Made by a program: the position numbers and the translations under genes
NCBI GenBank assembly: GCA_014381825.1
Contig: JACNKX010000082.1
Span: 52,364-116,363 of the forward strand
From: Planctomycetota bacterium
Lineage (GTDB): Bacteria; Planctomycetota; Planctomycetia; Pirellulales; Pirellulaceae
Direction of reading: 5' to 3'
Length of the DNA: 64,000 bases
The notes under the pieces: model-generated
Told to the model about the DNA's origin: nothing
The model's input: the letters and a program-made list of their open reading frames with translations, nothing else
The model's database searches: none
Shown here: positions 35,201 to 44,151 of the stretch, one piece after another
How positions within the stretch are numbered: the stretch's first letter is position 1
Layout: each line of letters starts with the position of its first letter

Positions 35201-37681
35201 GCTGTGGATGTCGCCGACTTTGACACTATCATCCAGCTCTTCCAATTGATCGACAATGTCGCGGATCTTCTCGATCATCAAGTCCGCGGCGAAGTATCCG
35301 TGGATGTCGCTGACAGTTTCAAGATTATCGACGCGGTTTTTGATCCCTTTCAAGATCCGCTCGGCCGCGCTCATCAGCGTGTTCGATCGCTGATTGCGGG
35401 CTTCGACGAGAGCTAAACGTCGGTTTTCGAACGCGTTATAGATCTCTTCGCGTTTCTCCGTCAGTTGCAGGATGAACTCGTCGAATTCGGCGAAGCGGCC
35501 TTCCAACTCTTCGAGCTGGATCATGACCTTGGTCAGATACTCTTCGCACTTCTGAGGCGTATCGCAAATGTCGAGATAATTGACAACGCCTTGATTCAGC
35601 AGCTTTAGCTGCGAGTTGAATTCTGCGACGCCTTCGACCGAAGCCAGCTCTTTCATCTTTCGCTTCAACGATGCTCGCGCCTGATTCACGACACCGAAGA
35701 TCGAAGAGATGTTGTCGACGATCGTGGTCCGCTGGGTTGCATCGTCGATCTTCAAGTTGCTGACAATCTCGATCAGCATCTCCAATTCGCTCGCGTTCGC
35801 CGCGATTTGTTCTTGCAGTTCTTTCGCTTCGCTGGCCTTGGTCAGCCCGTCGATCTTTGCGGTTTCCGCAGCGACATGATCGGCGTAGGGTTGCAGAGAA
35901 TCAGCTTGGAGTAGGAAGTCGACACAGCGATGCGACAATCGCTCGGTATGTTCGCTGACCTCCGCTTCAAGCTGATCGACGGAGGCACTGTCGATGTAGC
36001 GAAGATCTCGCAGCGAGATGATGTCGCCACGAACGCGACGCAAGGATGCCAGCGACTCGACGAACTCGTTGATGTGAACAAAGCGTCGATGATGGACGGC
36101 GCCAAGCACTTCTTTCGTTTGAGTGCTTACCTGCTTGGTCTGTTCCGCTGTGTTTCGTTTTGCGCGAACGACCTTCTCGAATTCGTCGATCGCCGACGCA
36201 GCCGTCGCTTTAATCGCGGTCAACGGCTCCTTCAGCTGGAACGTCTCGTCGCTCGCGAGCCAAAAATAGCTGTCCAAAACGTCGGTTGTCTTCTTAACGA
36301 TGTCGATGTAAAGACTTGCGTAAACATCTTCACGATTGATCAACGTGAGAGTCTCGTGACACTCGGCCATGCCGCGAACGATGTCACGGTTACCGATCTT
36401 TGCGAGAAAGGAATCTGATTGCGTGTGCGGCAGATGGTCTTCGCCAACGTACGGCGTCTGCCAGATCTGAATTCCGTGATGCTTTTGAGCTTCGTCTTGC
36501 GATTGGAAACAGATCATCTCGCCGGTATCAAAGATCGTGAATCCGTGGCAGATGACGGGTGTATCGACGCGCTGCTCGATCAAGTGATAGGGCAGCAAGA
36601 TATACGTGCCGGTGTCGCGGTTGTAGAAGATATAGAGGAAGTCTTCTCCGTTTGGCGCGGCAACTCGCCGCTCGAACATCATCTGCGTCAGATCATTCCC
36701 GAATGTCTTTGCCTCGCCCGTTTGCAGGTAATAACCGTTCGAGAAGATGAGCCCTTGGTCATCAGGCAACAACACACAAGCGTCGGCGATCGCATCGAGC
36801 CGCTCGGCCCGATTGGTCTTCTCGTTGTAGGCGATGTGGCGATAGTCCTTCTCCTGATAAGGGCGGATCTTCAGCAGGATGATGTTGCCGACAATCGCGT
36901 ACAGCACCTCGGCGTCGTCGAGCGTCTGATCGGGATTTTCGACCGGTTCCGCATAGATGCCTTCGCCACTGTCTGTGTTGTTCTCGATCTTAACCGTCAG
37001 ATCACCGCCAACGGTCTCGACGAAGACCCGGTCCTCGACCGAAATGTGTGGATGCACTCCGAAGTGATGCATGTCACGTGTCGTGCGAATCCAGTCGAAC
37101 TGATGTTGTGGCGGAAAGCGGACTTCGTGATCGCTGCGGTTGTCGATGTAATGCAATTCGTCGCCGGCCATGGCCCACTTGAAGCTCTTGATATCGCTCG
37201 GCGATTTGCCGACGCGAAACACCATATAGAGGTGTGGGCCGCGCGTCATGAACTTGGCAAAGACCGCTTGCTTGTAGTAGCGATAGACTTCGGCAAAGTC
37301 GCGCTGAAACTTCTCGTCCTGGATCAGTGTTAGTGGCTGCTTATGGAAGCTACCGTCTGAGAATTCGTAGACGGAGAAAACGTCTCGGAGATTCGTTTCG
37401 GTCTTCAAGCCAAAGTGGACGTTGTAGCCGAACAGCAGATTGCGGCCGACGACGATCATGTCGCGCGGCACGCAGTTGTGTTCGGTCGTGATCCGAGCCG
37501 TCTCGATCAATTCGGTCTCGATCGCCCCGAACACGCTCCGTCGTGCGTCGTTGAGCTGCGCCAACCGCGAGCGCATGTCTTTCCCATGCGAGACCAATCG
37601 ATTACGAATGATCTCGTACGTGCCGCCTTCTAACTCAACCTGCGGCTCGGGGTTAGGAATTTGATCAGACGTGTCGGACAT
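32291..37681 (-). CDS. Giant AAA-type ATPase (DUF3686, annotated DNA repair ATPase)
   Basis: A 1796-residue protein. The N-terminal 500 residues form a beta-rich region of the DUF3686 type, followed by long alpha-helical coiled coils (about 480-860). A second region holds a helical module near 900-1250 and a AAA ATPase core with Walker A PPGYGKTTL near 1290, Walker B MIYLDD near 1352 and a sensor-like MAGNPYTES near 1395. The C-terminal 250 residues are another helical region. The family name DNA repair ATPase is inherited from databases, and no experimental function is known to me. The gene sits downstream of a flotillin and a DUF1449 protein; a RAYT element has been inserted just before it, so its original coupling to the flotillin gene may be broken. 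Confidence 0.85.
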   Translation of the reverse strand: MSDTSDQIPNPEPQVELEGGTYEIIRNRLVSHGKDMRSRLAQLNDARRSVFGAIETELIETARITTEHNCVPRDMIVVGRNLLFGYNVHFGLKTETNLRDVFSVYEFSDGSFHKQPLTLIQDEKFQRDFAEVYRYYKQAVFAKFMTRGPHLYMVFRVGKSPSDIKSFKWAMAGDELHYIDNRSDHEVRFPPQHQFDWIRTTRDMHHFGVHPHISVEDRVFVETVGGDLTVKIENNTDSGEGIYAEPVENPDQTLDDAEVLYAIVGNIILLKIRPYQEKDYRHIAYNEKTNRAERLDAIADACVLLPDDQGLIFSNGYYLQTGEAKTFGNDLTQMMFERRVAAPNGEDFLYIFYNRDTGTYILLPYHLIEQRVDTPVICHGFTIFDTGEMICFQSQDEAQKHHGIQIWQTPYVGEDHLPHTQSDSFLAKIGNRDIVRGMAECHETLTLINREDVYASLYIDIVKKTTDVLDSYFWLASDETFQLKEPLTAIKATAASAIDEFEKVVRAKRNTAEQTKQVSTQTKEVLGAVHHRRFVHINEFVESLASLRRVRGDIISLRDLRYIDSASVDQLEAEVSEHTERLSHRCVDFLLQADSLQPYADHVAAETAKIDGLTKASEAKELQEQIAANASELEMLIEIVSNLKIDDATQRTTIVDNISSIFGVVNQARASLKRKMKELASVEGVAEFNSQLKLLNQGVVNYLDICDTPQKCEEYLTKVMIQLEELEGRFAEFDEFILQLTEKREEIYNAFENRRLALVEARNQRSNTLMSAAERILKGIKNRVDNLETVSDIHGYFAADLMIEKIRDIVDQLEELDDSVKVGDIHSQLKTIREDAVRQLKDRDELYVDGKNVIQFGSHKFAVNVQQLDLTTVFRDDQLMLHLTGTSFFEPIEDTELNDLSDVWRQEVVSENPGVYRGEYLAHCIFRAATDPESCVNDDPAMSIEWLARAEEGELHDYVRRFMGPRYAEAYSKGVHDHDAAKIAQALATMQASIGLLRFHTQARAMARVFWSHFVDRKQKTLMAAKLHGCGVIGSLFPNTGQQQHYIGNLATMLHTFADDTELFAATLVEDAAEYLFHELAYGNDFEVSRIASEMHDAFRSHLSASGYADKFAETLQKLKHDPAGCLVLARDWMRAFVESQPDANMDEQRDYIDEVASLLVAGKLNRSRIVDGHVTDELTEMSGSHSVIIERRYHLHFNRFTRKLNQYDRDVVPRYQRYVELKKEIVDAARDEMRLEEFRPRVLTSFVRNKLIDSVYLPLIGDNLAKQIGVVGEQKRTDLMGLLLLVSPPGYGKTTLMEYLANRLGVIFMKINGPAIGHQVTSLDPTEATNAAAREEVEKLNLALEMGDNVMIYLDDIQHCNPELLQKFISLCDAQRKIEGVYKGHTRTYDLRGRTVTVVMAGNPYTESGEKFQIPDMLANRADVYNLGEIIGDSADVFEMSYLENSLTSNPILNKLASRSQADVYEVMRLAQYDGHDDVDLEGNYSLEELNEMVAVMKKLMRVRDIVLAVNREYIRSAGQADDYRTEPPFKLQGSYRNMNRIAEKVVAIMNDDELQTLILSSYENDAQTLTSDQEANMLKFKELMGIITKEEANRWDDIKRTFAQNVKLRGVDSGSEVAQVLVQLGSLGDGLHSIRRALDDGVGQLAAPDEESAAAQQQVTRVIEELQSLNDGMSSLGTTLSSGVDHLAQSPSESSPLSAEILEPLLKQLQKSGSSDDLSAETRRIIVQYRLPKQVVGVLQHQFELMKAWMLPILNAANLQSSDIQRLQQSLDATLNSYSTLVEHLEDLPPRPPS

Positions 37682-37776
37682 GCGGGAGTGTCAATCGTGC
37701 GATTCGGGTATGCGGGGCGATCAATTGGGAAAGAGAGTTGCTGGGGAGCGTGTTGGTCCGGTCTGCAAGTCGGGTT

Positions 37777-37801
37777 GCTGGCATCCCGGCGGGATGCCAG
37801 C
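37777..37801. repeat. Perfect 25-nt palindrome downstream of RAYT
   Basis: GCTGGCATCCC-ggc-GGGATGCCAGC, with perfect arms. The same core (GCTGGCATCCCTTCGGGATGC) occurs on the other side of the RAYT gene at 38280-38300 and in the REPIN cluster at 26050-26100. Confidence 0.85.
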
Positions 37802-37820
37802 GCCGCCCCGTCGATCGGCG

Positions 37821-38264
37821 TCATTCCAAATACTTCGGGTCATATTCAACTCCTGCTCGTTCTAACATTCCAATCAACTCCTCTTGGAACGATCGTTTCC
37901 GAGGATGTTCCGGCTGATTGGCGATGTACTTCTTGACCTCATCCCTTGCCGTTGGGCTGACCGAAAACGCTCCATAACCTTCCTGCCACGCGAAGTCCGC
38001 TTGACCGATTTCCTCGTGAACCCATATCGACGACGTTTTCTTTAGCTCACGCATGAAATCAGACAAGCGATGGGTCGCCCGCATACCCACGAGAAGATGT
38101 ACGTGATCGGTTACACCGCCGACACCTTGTGGGACTCCACCGAGGCCTTTGACAGTGCCACCGAGGTATTCGTGCAGACGTTCTTGCCATGATTCTTTGA
38201 TCGTGCGTTTGCGGTTCTTGGTGCTGAAGACGATGTGGTAGTGGAGGCTTGTGAATGTTGACAT
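37821..38264 (-). mobile_element. IS200-like REP-associated tyrosine transposase (RAYT)
   Basis: A 147-residue HUH endonuclease of the TnpA/RAYT type. The metal-binding HVH is at residues 54-56 (TDHVHLLVG) and the likely catalytic tyrosine is Tyr97 in WQEGYGAFSV. The N-terminus LHYHIVFSTKNR and the segment after Tyr97 are standard for the family. It is bounded by hairpin repeats: a perfect palindrome 20 bp past its stop and several 15-31-nt hairpins upstream. It lies inside the flotillin/ATPase cluster, on the same strand. RAYTs cut single-stranded REP hairpins to move or keep them, so this gene is the probable driver of the repeats at 25974-26175 (inference from shared sequence). Confidence 0.9.
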
Positions 38265-38279
38265 CTGTCGGTTCGCTTC

Positions 38280-38375
38280 GCTGGCATCCCTTCGGGATGC
38301 ATTTCATGTTGCGTTCTTGATCCGGTGGTGGCGCTTTGCTTACCACCGGCTACCGGCTGTGACCGCTTCGCGGTC
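38280..38375. repeat. REP-like hairpins upstream of the RAYT gene
   Basis: Three hairpin units: GCTGGCATCCCTTCGGGATGC (38280-38300), a 31-nt unit CCGGTGGTGGCGCTTTGCTT... (38322-38352) that matches 26122-26152 at 29 of 31 positions, and GACCGCTTCGCGGTC (38361-38375). Confidence 0.85.
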
Positions 38376-38413
38376 GAAAGTAATCGCTACGTACCCACGT
38401 GTCGCGTTCGAGA

Positions 38414-40528
38414 TTAGACCTCCGAAGTCTCCCCGTCTTCAGACGCCACACCTGCACTATCAAGCTTGAGCGTGTTCACTCGCTCATCAACCAAGCCCGC
38501 TTGCGACGCAAGGCTAAGTAACCGCCCAAGCTCATTGCGGATCCCATCGCTGCCAGCTAGGCCGATCATCTTGCCGATCAGCGCGGCGATCGACAGGTCC
38601 TTGATGTCGTCCGTGCTCAAGTTCAGCTCACTGACTAACGATTGAAGGCGATCACGAAAGTACTCGGGATTGCCATTGAAGAAAGTGTTCTTCACATCGG
38701 ACAGGTGCTGGCTGTTGTCAACGAAGCGATCAATAACCTTGCCGCCCTTCACCGATTGAATGACACGATCGAAGAACTCGCTCTCGCCACCGACGATGTC
38801 GATGCGAGCCGACTTCATCGCTTCGCCGACGATGTGCGATTGAGCTTCCGCAATCGGAACTTGAGCTTGAATCGCGGCGATTTCAATATCCTTGTCCTTG
38901 TCCAATCGCAGCTTGAACTCTTCATGTTCCTTGCCGACGCTGTCGAACAACTTCATCGCTTCGGCCTTCTCTTCGATACCCTTCGCTTCGCTCGAATATT
39001 GCAAGTGCAGGACGGTCGCTTCGGCAGTTCCTTCCTTCTCGATGGCAACGGCTTTGGCTTCCTGGCCCTTGGCTTCTGCGACCATCTTCCTTTGGACGAC
39101 GGTGGCTTCCGCCGTGCCGTGCTTCTCGACGGCCTCGGCGTTGGCGATCATGACTTGAGCGTCAGCTAATCCAACCGCTGCCTGATCGGCGGTCTTTGCC
39201 TCGGCCAACATCTTCGTAGCCTGCATTTCCTTTTCGGAAGAAGCTCGAGTTGCCTCTGCCTCGATCACGGCTTTCTCGGCCAGCAATTCAGAGGCCGACT
39301 TCGCCGCTTCGGCCGCTTTGACTTCCTTGACCAACGCCTGTTGAGCTGCTTCTTCGGCAGCCGTCACGGTGACCTTCTTTTGTCGGTCGGCACCAGCAAA
39401 AGCTTCGGTATCTTTGATCCGCTCTTGCTCTTCGACCACGGCTCGCTCGACGACCACTCGCTCGCGAATCACTTCTTGAATGTTGCGGCGTTCGACTTCG
39501 ATCGCTTTATCCTTTTCAACATCAGCGACACCGACCACTCGCTCGCGTTCGGTCAGCTCAAGCATTCGATCTCGCTCGACGCGTTCGATCTCGACCGCGT
39601 CGGTTCGCTCTTTGTTACGTTGAGCAACGATGATCTGACGATCGCGGTTCTCTTCAGCGACGCGTATCTCTTCTTCCGTGCGAATTCGAGCAGATTCTGA
39701 TTTCAAGCGTTCTTCTTCTTGAACTTTTTCGGCTTGGGCTCGCTCGCGTGCAGTTATCTCCGCAATTTCGCGTCGTTGCTGTTCCTCGGCTTCAGCTTGT
39801 TGCTTATCAAGTTCCAGGATCGCCTCGCGAGCCTCGACGTCTTGCTTCCTGATCGTCTTTTCCTTCTCACGGCTGATATCGTTGGAGATAATGTGTTCTT
39901 GAGCCGTTAGGTCGGTGATCTTCTTGATACCTTCGGCGTCCATAATGTTCCGCGGGTCCAGCTTGTCGACCGGCGTCTGCTCCAGGTAATCGATCGCACA
40001 GTCATCGAGAACGTAACCGTTCAAGTCCGTACCGATGACATTCAAGATCTCTAGCTTGAACTTGTCGCGTTCCACGAACAGCTCGACCAAGTCAAACTGC
40101 TTGCCGACGGTTTTCAACGCTTCGGAGAACTTCGCGTCAAACAACTCGATCAGCGCGTCACGCGCCGAGGCTCGCTTGCATCCCAACGATTGAGCGACCT
40201 GCAAGATATCGTCGCGCGTATTGTTAACGCGGACGAAGAACGCGACTTCAATATCCGCGCGGATATTGTCTTTGCAAATCAAACCGGCCTCGCCGCTTCG
40301 ATGGATCTCGATGCGTTTTACCGACAAGTCCATTTGGTCAACGCGATGCAGCACGGGAATGACGAAGATGCCGGTTCCAGTCGCCGCGCACAATCCGCCT
40401 TTACCCGAGCGAACGAGCGCCTCTTCCGGCCCGACCTTGCGATAGAACTGCGAGAAGACGAACAGCGCGGCGATGATAAACGCAATCAAGCCGACTAGTG
40501 CGAGTCCACCGATCATCAAAGGTTCCAT
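38414..40528 (-). CDS. YqiK-type flotillin/SPFH domain protein
   Basis: A 704-residue membrane-associated protein. An N-terminal membrane segment (GLIAFIIAALFVFSQF, about 15-30) leads into an SPFH/Band 7 domain (about 35-215). Then comes a very long charged coiled-coil region (about 220-540) rich in Glu, Arg, Ala and Lys, with direct Ala/Glu-rich repeats such as EKHGTAEATVVQRKMVAEAK, and a C-terminal helical domain (about 560-700). Flotillins organise membrane microdomains as large oligomers. The gene is 10 bp downstream of the DUF1449 gene, as in the E. coli yqiJ-yqiK pair, so the two are almost certainly one module. The ATPase gene follows after the RAYT insertion. Confidence 0.92.
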   Translation of the reverse strand: MEPLMIGGLALVGLIAFIIAALFVFSQFYRKVGPEEALVRSGKGGLCAATGTGIFVIPVLHRVDQMDLSVKRIEIHRSGEAGLICKDNIRADIEVAFFVRVNNTRDDILQVAQSLGCKRASARDALIELFDAKFSEALKTVGKQFDLVELFVERDKFKLEILNVIGTDLNGYVLDDCAIDYLEQTPVDKLDPRNIMDAEGIKKITDLTAQEHIISNDISREKEKTIRKQDVEAREAILELDKQQAEAEEQQRREIAEITARERAQAEKVQEEERLKSESARIRTEEEIRVAEENRDRQIIVAQRNKERTDAVEIERVERDRMLELTERERVVGVADVEKDKAIEVERRNIQEVIRERVVVERAVVEEQERIKDTEAFAGADRQKKVTVTAAEEAAQQALVKEVKAAEAAKSASELLAEKAVIEAEATRASSEKEMQATKMLAEAKTADQAAVGLADAQVMIANAEAVEKHGTAEATVVQRKMVAEAKGQEAKAVAIEKEGTAEATVLHLQYSSEAKGIEEKAEAMKLFDSVGKEHEEFKLRLDKDKDIEIAAIQAQVPIAEAQSHIVGEAMKSARIDIVGGESEFFDRVIQSVKGGKVIDRFVDNSQHLSDVKNTFFNGNPEYFRDRLQSLVSELNLSTDDIKDLSIAALIGKMIGLAGSDGIRNELGRLLSLASQAGLVDERVNTLKLDSAGVASEDGETSEV

Positions 40529-40538
40529 TGGTTATCCC

Positions 40539-41174
40539 TCACAATTCTTTCTGATTAAGTCGTTCAACGGTGTAGATATGGGCGGTCGGATCGTAGTCAA
40601 CAATTCGGACTTGTTCATCTTTGGCCAAGACCGTTTGTGCCGAGCGAACGTTCAGCAGCAACGGCGAGGCTGCCCCCGTGAAGCGTGCTTGGCCGCCGCG
40701 CGGAGTTACTTCTGCCGTGGTGACAGTGCCGACTCGGTCAATTAAGTCCTCTGCTTGCTCGGCTTCAACAGGTTCAAATCTTCCTCGTAGAGGTTGCGTC
40801 AGTAGTTTCGTCGGGAGCAGGGCAACAGCACCGTTTCGCACGACTATGGTAATGATGGCGAGTACAGCCGTTGTTTCTTCTGGCGACTGCCACAGCATCG
40901 AAATCGTCCAATAGGCAATGGCAAAGACGCTCCCCCATATATTAATTGGAAGCTCGCCGATATTCAGGAAACGAAGCGTAATCGCTCCGGCGCTCATCAC
41001 GGTGTCGAATGTTGAATCCGCATCGAAATCGCCGTCGAAGTCAAAATCAAAGTCGAGAAGATCGAGCCCCAATCCGCCAACGACCGCGACGAACCAATAC
41101 AACGCGACGACGAGCAACAGAATCGTTGCTGGCATAACCGTCGGGCTGAACGCCGCGTTGATCAATTCGTTCAT
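40539..41174 (-). CDS. DUF1449 (YqiJ-like) OB-fold membrane protein
   Basis: A 211-residue protein. Two or three membrane helices lie in the first 125 residues: about 15-37, about 80-98 and about 103-120. They are separated by an Asp-rich cytoplasmic or periplasmic linker (LDFDFDFDGDFDADS, about 40-54). The C-terminal 70 residues form a small beta domain, as in YqiJ/NfeD-type partners of flotillins. It is the first gene of the flotillin operon, with AGG about 8 nt before ATG 41174. YqiJ/DUF1449 and YqiK flotillins pair widely in bacteria. The role is membrane structuring by association. Confidence 0.85.
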   Translation of the reverse strand: MNELINAAFSPTVMPATILLLVVALYWFVAVVGGLGLDLLDFDFDFDGDFDADSTFDTVMSAGAITLRFLNIGELPINIWGSVFAIAYWTISMLWQSPEETTAVLAIITIVVRNGAVALLPTKLLTQPLRGRFEPVEAEQAEDLIDRVGTVTTAEVTPRGGQARFTGAASPLLLNVRSAQTVLAKDEQVRIVDYDPTAHIYTVERLNQKEL

Positions 41175-41483
41175 CTGTGGCCTATGACTAGGAATGACTG
41201 AAGCTCGCGTCCGACACCGGTCGCGCAGTTAATCCGATCTTGAGTATTGACTGAAGAGATTTCGAGCATTCTCGCAACGCGTATCACTATAGTTCGTGAC
41301 GCCGTGCGATGCACGAATCGCAGGATAGATGAGTCCTGAATTATCCGGGTATTCGTCGCGTGGTCGCGAATGTTGGAAAGAACGGGCCGCGGATTTCAGT
41401 ATTGCAGGCCCAAGCCCCTTCTCGGTGAACCAGGCGCTTCGTAAACTGTCATCCCTTAAGGCAATGCTACCGATGGCTACACG
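41175..41483. other. Divergent intergenic region, no gene recognised
   Basis: A 309-bp gap between divergently transcribed DUF1449 and RNase Z-like genes, so it should hold both promoters. No confident promoter pair was found. A minus-strand ORF spanning 41229-41891 runs antisense into the next gene and has no ribosome site. Confidence 0.5.
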
Positions 41484-42323
41484 ATGGTCGAAAACGCACC
41501 GGTCCGGACGTTGAAGCACGGTCGGATCACAATCGAAGGCTACTCGCGCGCCGCCGTGCAAACATACTGGCGAATTCCAGAGTTTAAGCTCGGCTTCGAT
41601 CTCGGTGCGCAACCGTGGGACTTTATGGGGACATCGACTTGGTTTGTGTCGCACACGCATCTCGATCACATCGCCGCGCTGCCAGTCTATGTGGCTCGGC
41701 GCCGCATGATGAAGATGGAACCGCCGACGATCTATCTGCCGGATCATGCGGTCGATACGGTCGACCGGCTCTTGCAAGTCTATCGTCAGCTGGATCGAGG
41801 CCGCTTGCCGTGCGAGTTGATTCCTGTGAAAGCAGGCGACGAGATTGAGTTGTCGCGCGAGTTGGTGGTGACCGCCTCGGCGACTCGCCACACGATTCCT
41901 GCGCTCGGTTATATCGTGTGGGAACGTAAGCAGAAGCTGAAGCCGGAATATGCGGATCTACGAGGCGACCAGATTCGCGACTTGAAGCTTTCAGGCATCG
42001 AGATCTCGAATGAAATACGCGTGCCCGAGTTAGCGTATCTGGGCGACAGCGCTCCAGCCGGTCTCGACAACTGTCCCGAGATGTACGAGGCCCGCGTGCT
42101 GATCAGCGAAATGACGTTTGCTGCGCCCGACCATCGGAAAGACAAAATCCACAAGCATGGACACATGCATCTCGATGACTACATCGAGCGGAAGGATCGC
42201 TTTAAGAACGAGCGAGTGATCGTCGGTCACTTCAGCACACGCTACAACAGTGGCCAGATCCGCAGCCATGTTTCGAAAGCCCTGCCGGACATGCTCGGTG
42301 GCCGGTTATACTTGTGGCTGTGA
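41484..42323 (+). CDS. RNase Z-like metallo-beta-lactamase-fold hydrolase
   Basis: A 279-residue metal-dependent hydrolase. Metal-binding motif SHTHLDHI near residue 56 has the H-x-H-x-D-H signature. Later histidines occur at TRHTIPALG (about 133), [11 protein letters not shown] (about 225) and VGHFSTRY (about 247), as in ribonuclease Z and its paralogues. The length is slightly short of RNase Z (about 310), and the exosite (flexible arm) is not obvious. It could be a tRNA 3'-processing enzyme or a related hydrolase. It is followed by hemW with a 4-10 base overlap, so the two are co-translated. Confidence 0.8.
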   Translation: MVENAPVRTLKHGRITIEGYSRAAVQTYWRIPEFKLGFDLGAQPWDFMGTSTWFVSHTHLDHIAALPVYVARRRMMKMEPPTIYLPDHAVDTVDRLLQVYRQLDRGRLPCELIPVKAGDEIELSRELVVTASATRHTIPALGYIVWERKQKLKPEYADLRGDQIRDLKLSGIEISNEIRVPELAYLGDSAPAGLDNCPEMYEARVLISEMTFAAPDHRKDKIHKHGHMHLDDYIERKDRFKNERVIVGHFSTRYNSGQIRSHVSKALPDMLGGRLYLWL

Positions 42324-43468
42324 CCACGAACTCTCGTTTCGCACCGCCACGCGCGGCGTACATCCACGTTCCGTTCTGTCGCCACCGCTGTGGCTATTGC
42401 AACTTTACGCTGATCGCGGGTCGCGATGACTTGGTCGATTCGTACTTACAGGCGATTACACGCGAGCTTTCATGGCTCGAGACGCCGCGCGAAGTCGACA
42501 CGCTGTTTATCGGTGGCGGCACTCCGACACATCTTACTTGTGAGCAACTGCAGCAACTTTGCGCGACGATCACCGAGTGGTTCCCGCTCGCAGATGGGCA
42601 TGAGGCGAGCGTCGAGGCGAATCCGCTCGATCTGACCATCGAAAAAGTCGATCTGCTTGCGTCGTATGGTCTTAACCGCATTAGTCTGGGGGCCCAGTCG
42701 TTCTCTGCATCCAAGTTAGCATTGCTCGAACGGGACCATCGCCGTGAACAAATTGTTTCCGCCTTTGAAGCCGCCCGTGAAACGATGCAGAGTGTATCGC
42801 TCGATTTGATATTCGGCGTGCCGGATGAGACGCTAGACAATTGGGAGATCGACTTGAAGCTTGCGTTGGGTCTTTCCCCCGATCACGTCTCGACCTACGG
42901 GCTGATGTTCGAGCGTGGCACGAGTTTTTGGTCGCGACTGATGAAAGAAGATCTCACTCAGGTCGCTGAAGAAGTCGAGCGGCAAATGTATTTGGCGGCG
43001 ATTCACCGTCTGACGCAAGCCGACTTTGAGCAATACGAAGTGTCAAACTTCGCTCGACCGGGGCATCGGTGTCGGCACAACGAAGTGTATTGGGCTGGCG
43101 AGACTTACTTTGCTGCGGGGCCAGGAGCGGCAAGGTACATCGACGGGCGGAGAGAAACGAACCACCGCAGTACGACAACTTACTTAAATCGAGTGCTAGC
43201 CAACCAATCACCGGTCGCTGAGTCAGAGACGCTTGATGCCGAAGACTCCGCACGCGAGCGACTTGTGTTTGGGCTTCGCCGCCTTGAAGGAGTTGATCGC
43301 GGAGGTTTCGCGACCGCAACAGGCTTCGAGATTGACCAGCTTGTTGGAAAGCCGCTGTCAAAATTCGCTCATGCCAAATTACTGGAAGACGACGGATCTC
43401 GTATTCGAATGACGCAAGAAGGACTACTCGTCAGCGACTCGATTTGGCCTGAGTTTTTGCGGCGCTGA
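42314..43468 (+). CDS. hemW: HemW-like radical SAM protein
   Basis: A 384-residue protein of the coproporphyrinogen III oxidase-like HemW group. The cluster motif is C22-x3-C26-x2-C29 (CRHRCGYC) with the following GGGTPTHL segment (near 68). HemW acts as a haem chaperone rather than an oxidase in studied bacteria. The GTG at 42314 and a GTG at 42320 are both possible; the latter gives the common GTGA overlap with the upstream stop. C-terminal HemW-like region ([10 protein letters not shown]) present. It ends 17 bp from a convergent lipoprotein gene. Confidence 0.85.
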   Translation: MAVTTNSRFAPPRAAYIHVPFCRHRCGYCNFTLIAGRDDLVDSYLQAITRELSWLETPREVDTLFIGGGTPTHLTCEQLQQLCATITEWFPLADGHEASVEANPLDLTIEKVDLLASYGLNRISLGAQSFSASKLALLERDHRREQIVSAFEAARETMQSVSLDLIFGVPDETLDNWEIDLKLALGLSPDHVSTYGLMFERGTSFWSRLMKEDLTQVAEEVERQMYLAAIHRLTQADFEQYEVSNFARPGHRCRHNEVYWAGETYFAAGPGAARYIDGRRETNHRSTTTYLNRVLANQSPVAESETLDAEDSARERLVFGLRRLEGVDRGGFATATGFEIDQLVGKPLSKFAHAKLLEDDGSRIRMTQEGLLVSDSIWPEFLRR

Positions 43469-43485
43469 TGACGAGAATTCGCGAC

Positions 43486-44151
43486 TTACTGGGTGAAGCG
43501 GGCCGAGCGAATTTGGAACGGTAACGACAGCGAGATGCCCTGGGCGGGCCGAATGCTCGCTGGAGTCTCAGGCTCGAATTCGATTTCTCTTGGCGTATCG
43601 GGAAGCAACTCGGGCGTCGGCGCTTCATTTGGTGCGACCGTTGACTCACCGGCATCGTAGTAAGGAACGTCCGTAAACTTGTTGCCACACGAGGTACAAC
43701 CTCCTCCTCCGCATGAGCTGCAGCCACCACTCCGGCAAGAAGAACACCCTTTGCCTCCACACGACGAGCAGCCTTTGCCGTGAGCATGGCCGCCGTGCTG
43801 TCCAGTAAGCGTCCACCAAAGCTTCTGTCGGAACTTCGGTTCGCAGCAACGGTCGCCAACGAAGTCGCCGCAGTCGTCACAAGGGTCGCATTGATCTGGA
43901 GGATCGCTTAACCAAGGTCCCCAGTAGATCTCGCCGCATCCGGATGAACATCGCAATTGATGCCCGATATATGAAGCTGGCGTATGGCCTTCACACGTTC
44001 CACCGCAGGTACCGCAAGTCTGGCACGATCCGTAGACAGGATCCCAACCGCCCGCGTGGCCTAGCGGTTCGTAAGGCACTTCTAGCGTAGCACATCCGAC
44101 GAAAGAACTAATCGATAGCAATACTGCAGCGGCTAATGCGGTACGATTCAT
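43486..44151 (-). CDS. Cys/Gly-rich lipoprotein, hypothetical
   Basis: A 221-residue exported lipoprotein. The lipobox SFVGC places the lipidated cysteine at residue 20. A remarkably Cys-rich mature part follows: CQTCGTCGGTC at about 43-53, paired CxxC-type sites at 87-100, then four tandem GCSSCGG-like repeats at about 125-152 (GCSSCGGKGCSSCRSGGCSS and further). The tail is acidic and Pro-rich. Many planctomycetes encode such small Cys-rich surface lipoproteins with unknown role; metal binding or disulfide cross-linking are both plausible. No family motif beyond that was recognised. It is transcribed divergently from the next gene. Confidence 0.75.
   Translation of the reverse strand: MNRTALAAAVLLSISSFVGCATLEVPYEPLGHAGGWDPVYGSCQTCGTCGGTCEGHTPASYIGHQLRCSSGCGEIYWGPWLSDPPDQCDPCDDCGDFVGDRCCEPKFRQKLWWTLTGQHGGHAHGKGCSSCGGKGCSSCRSGGCSSCGGGGCTSCGNKFTDVPYYDAGESTVAPNEAPTPELLPDTPREIEFEPETPASIRPAQGISLSLPFQIRSARFTQ

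Noticed and set aside
36419..37333. 304-codon plus-strand ORF within the giant ATPase gene
   Set aside because: It is antisense to a conserved coding region and has no motif; a frame effect of the codon bias of the minus-strand gene.
41229..41891. 220-codon minus-strand ORF upstream of the RNase Z-like gene
   Set aside because: It runs antisense through the first half of the RNase Z-like protein, whose H-x-H-x-D-H motif is clear; no start context.
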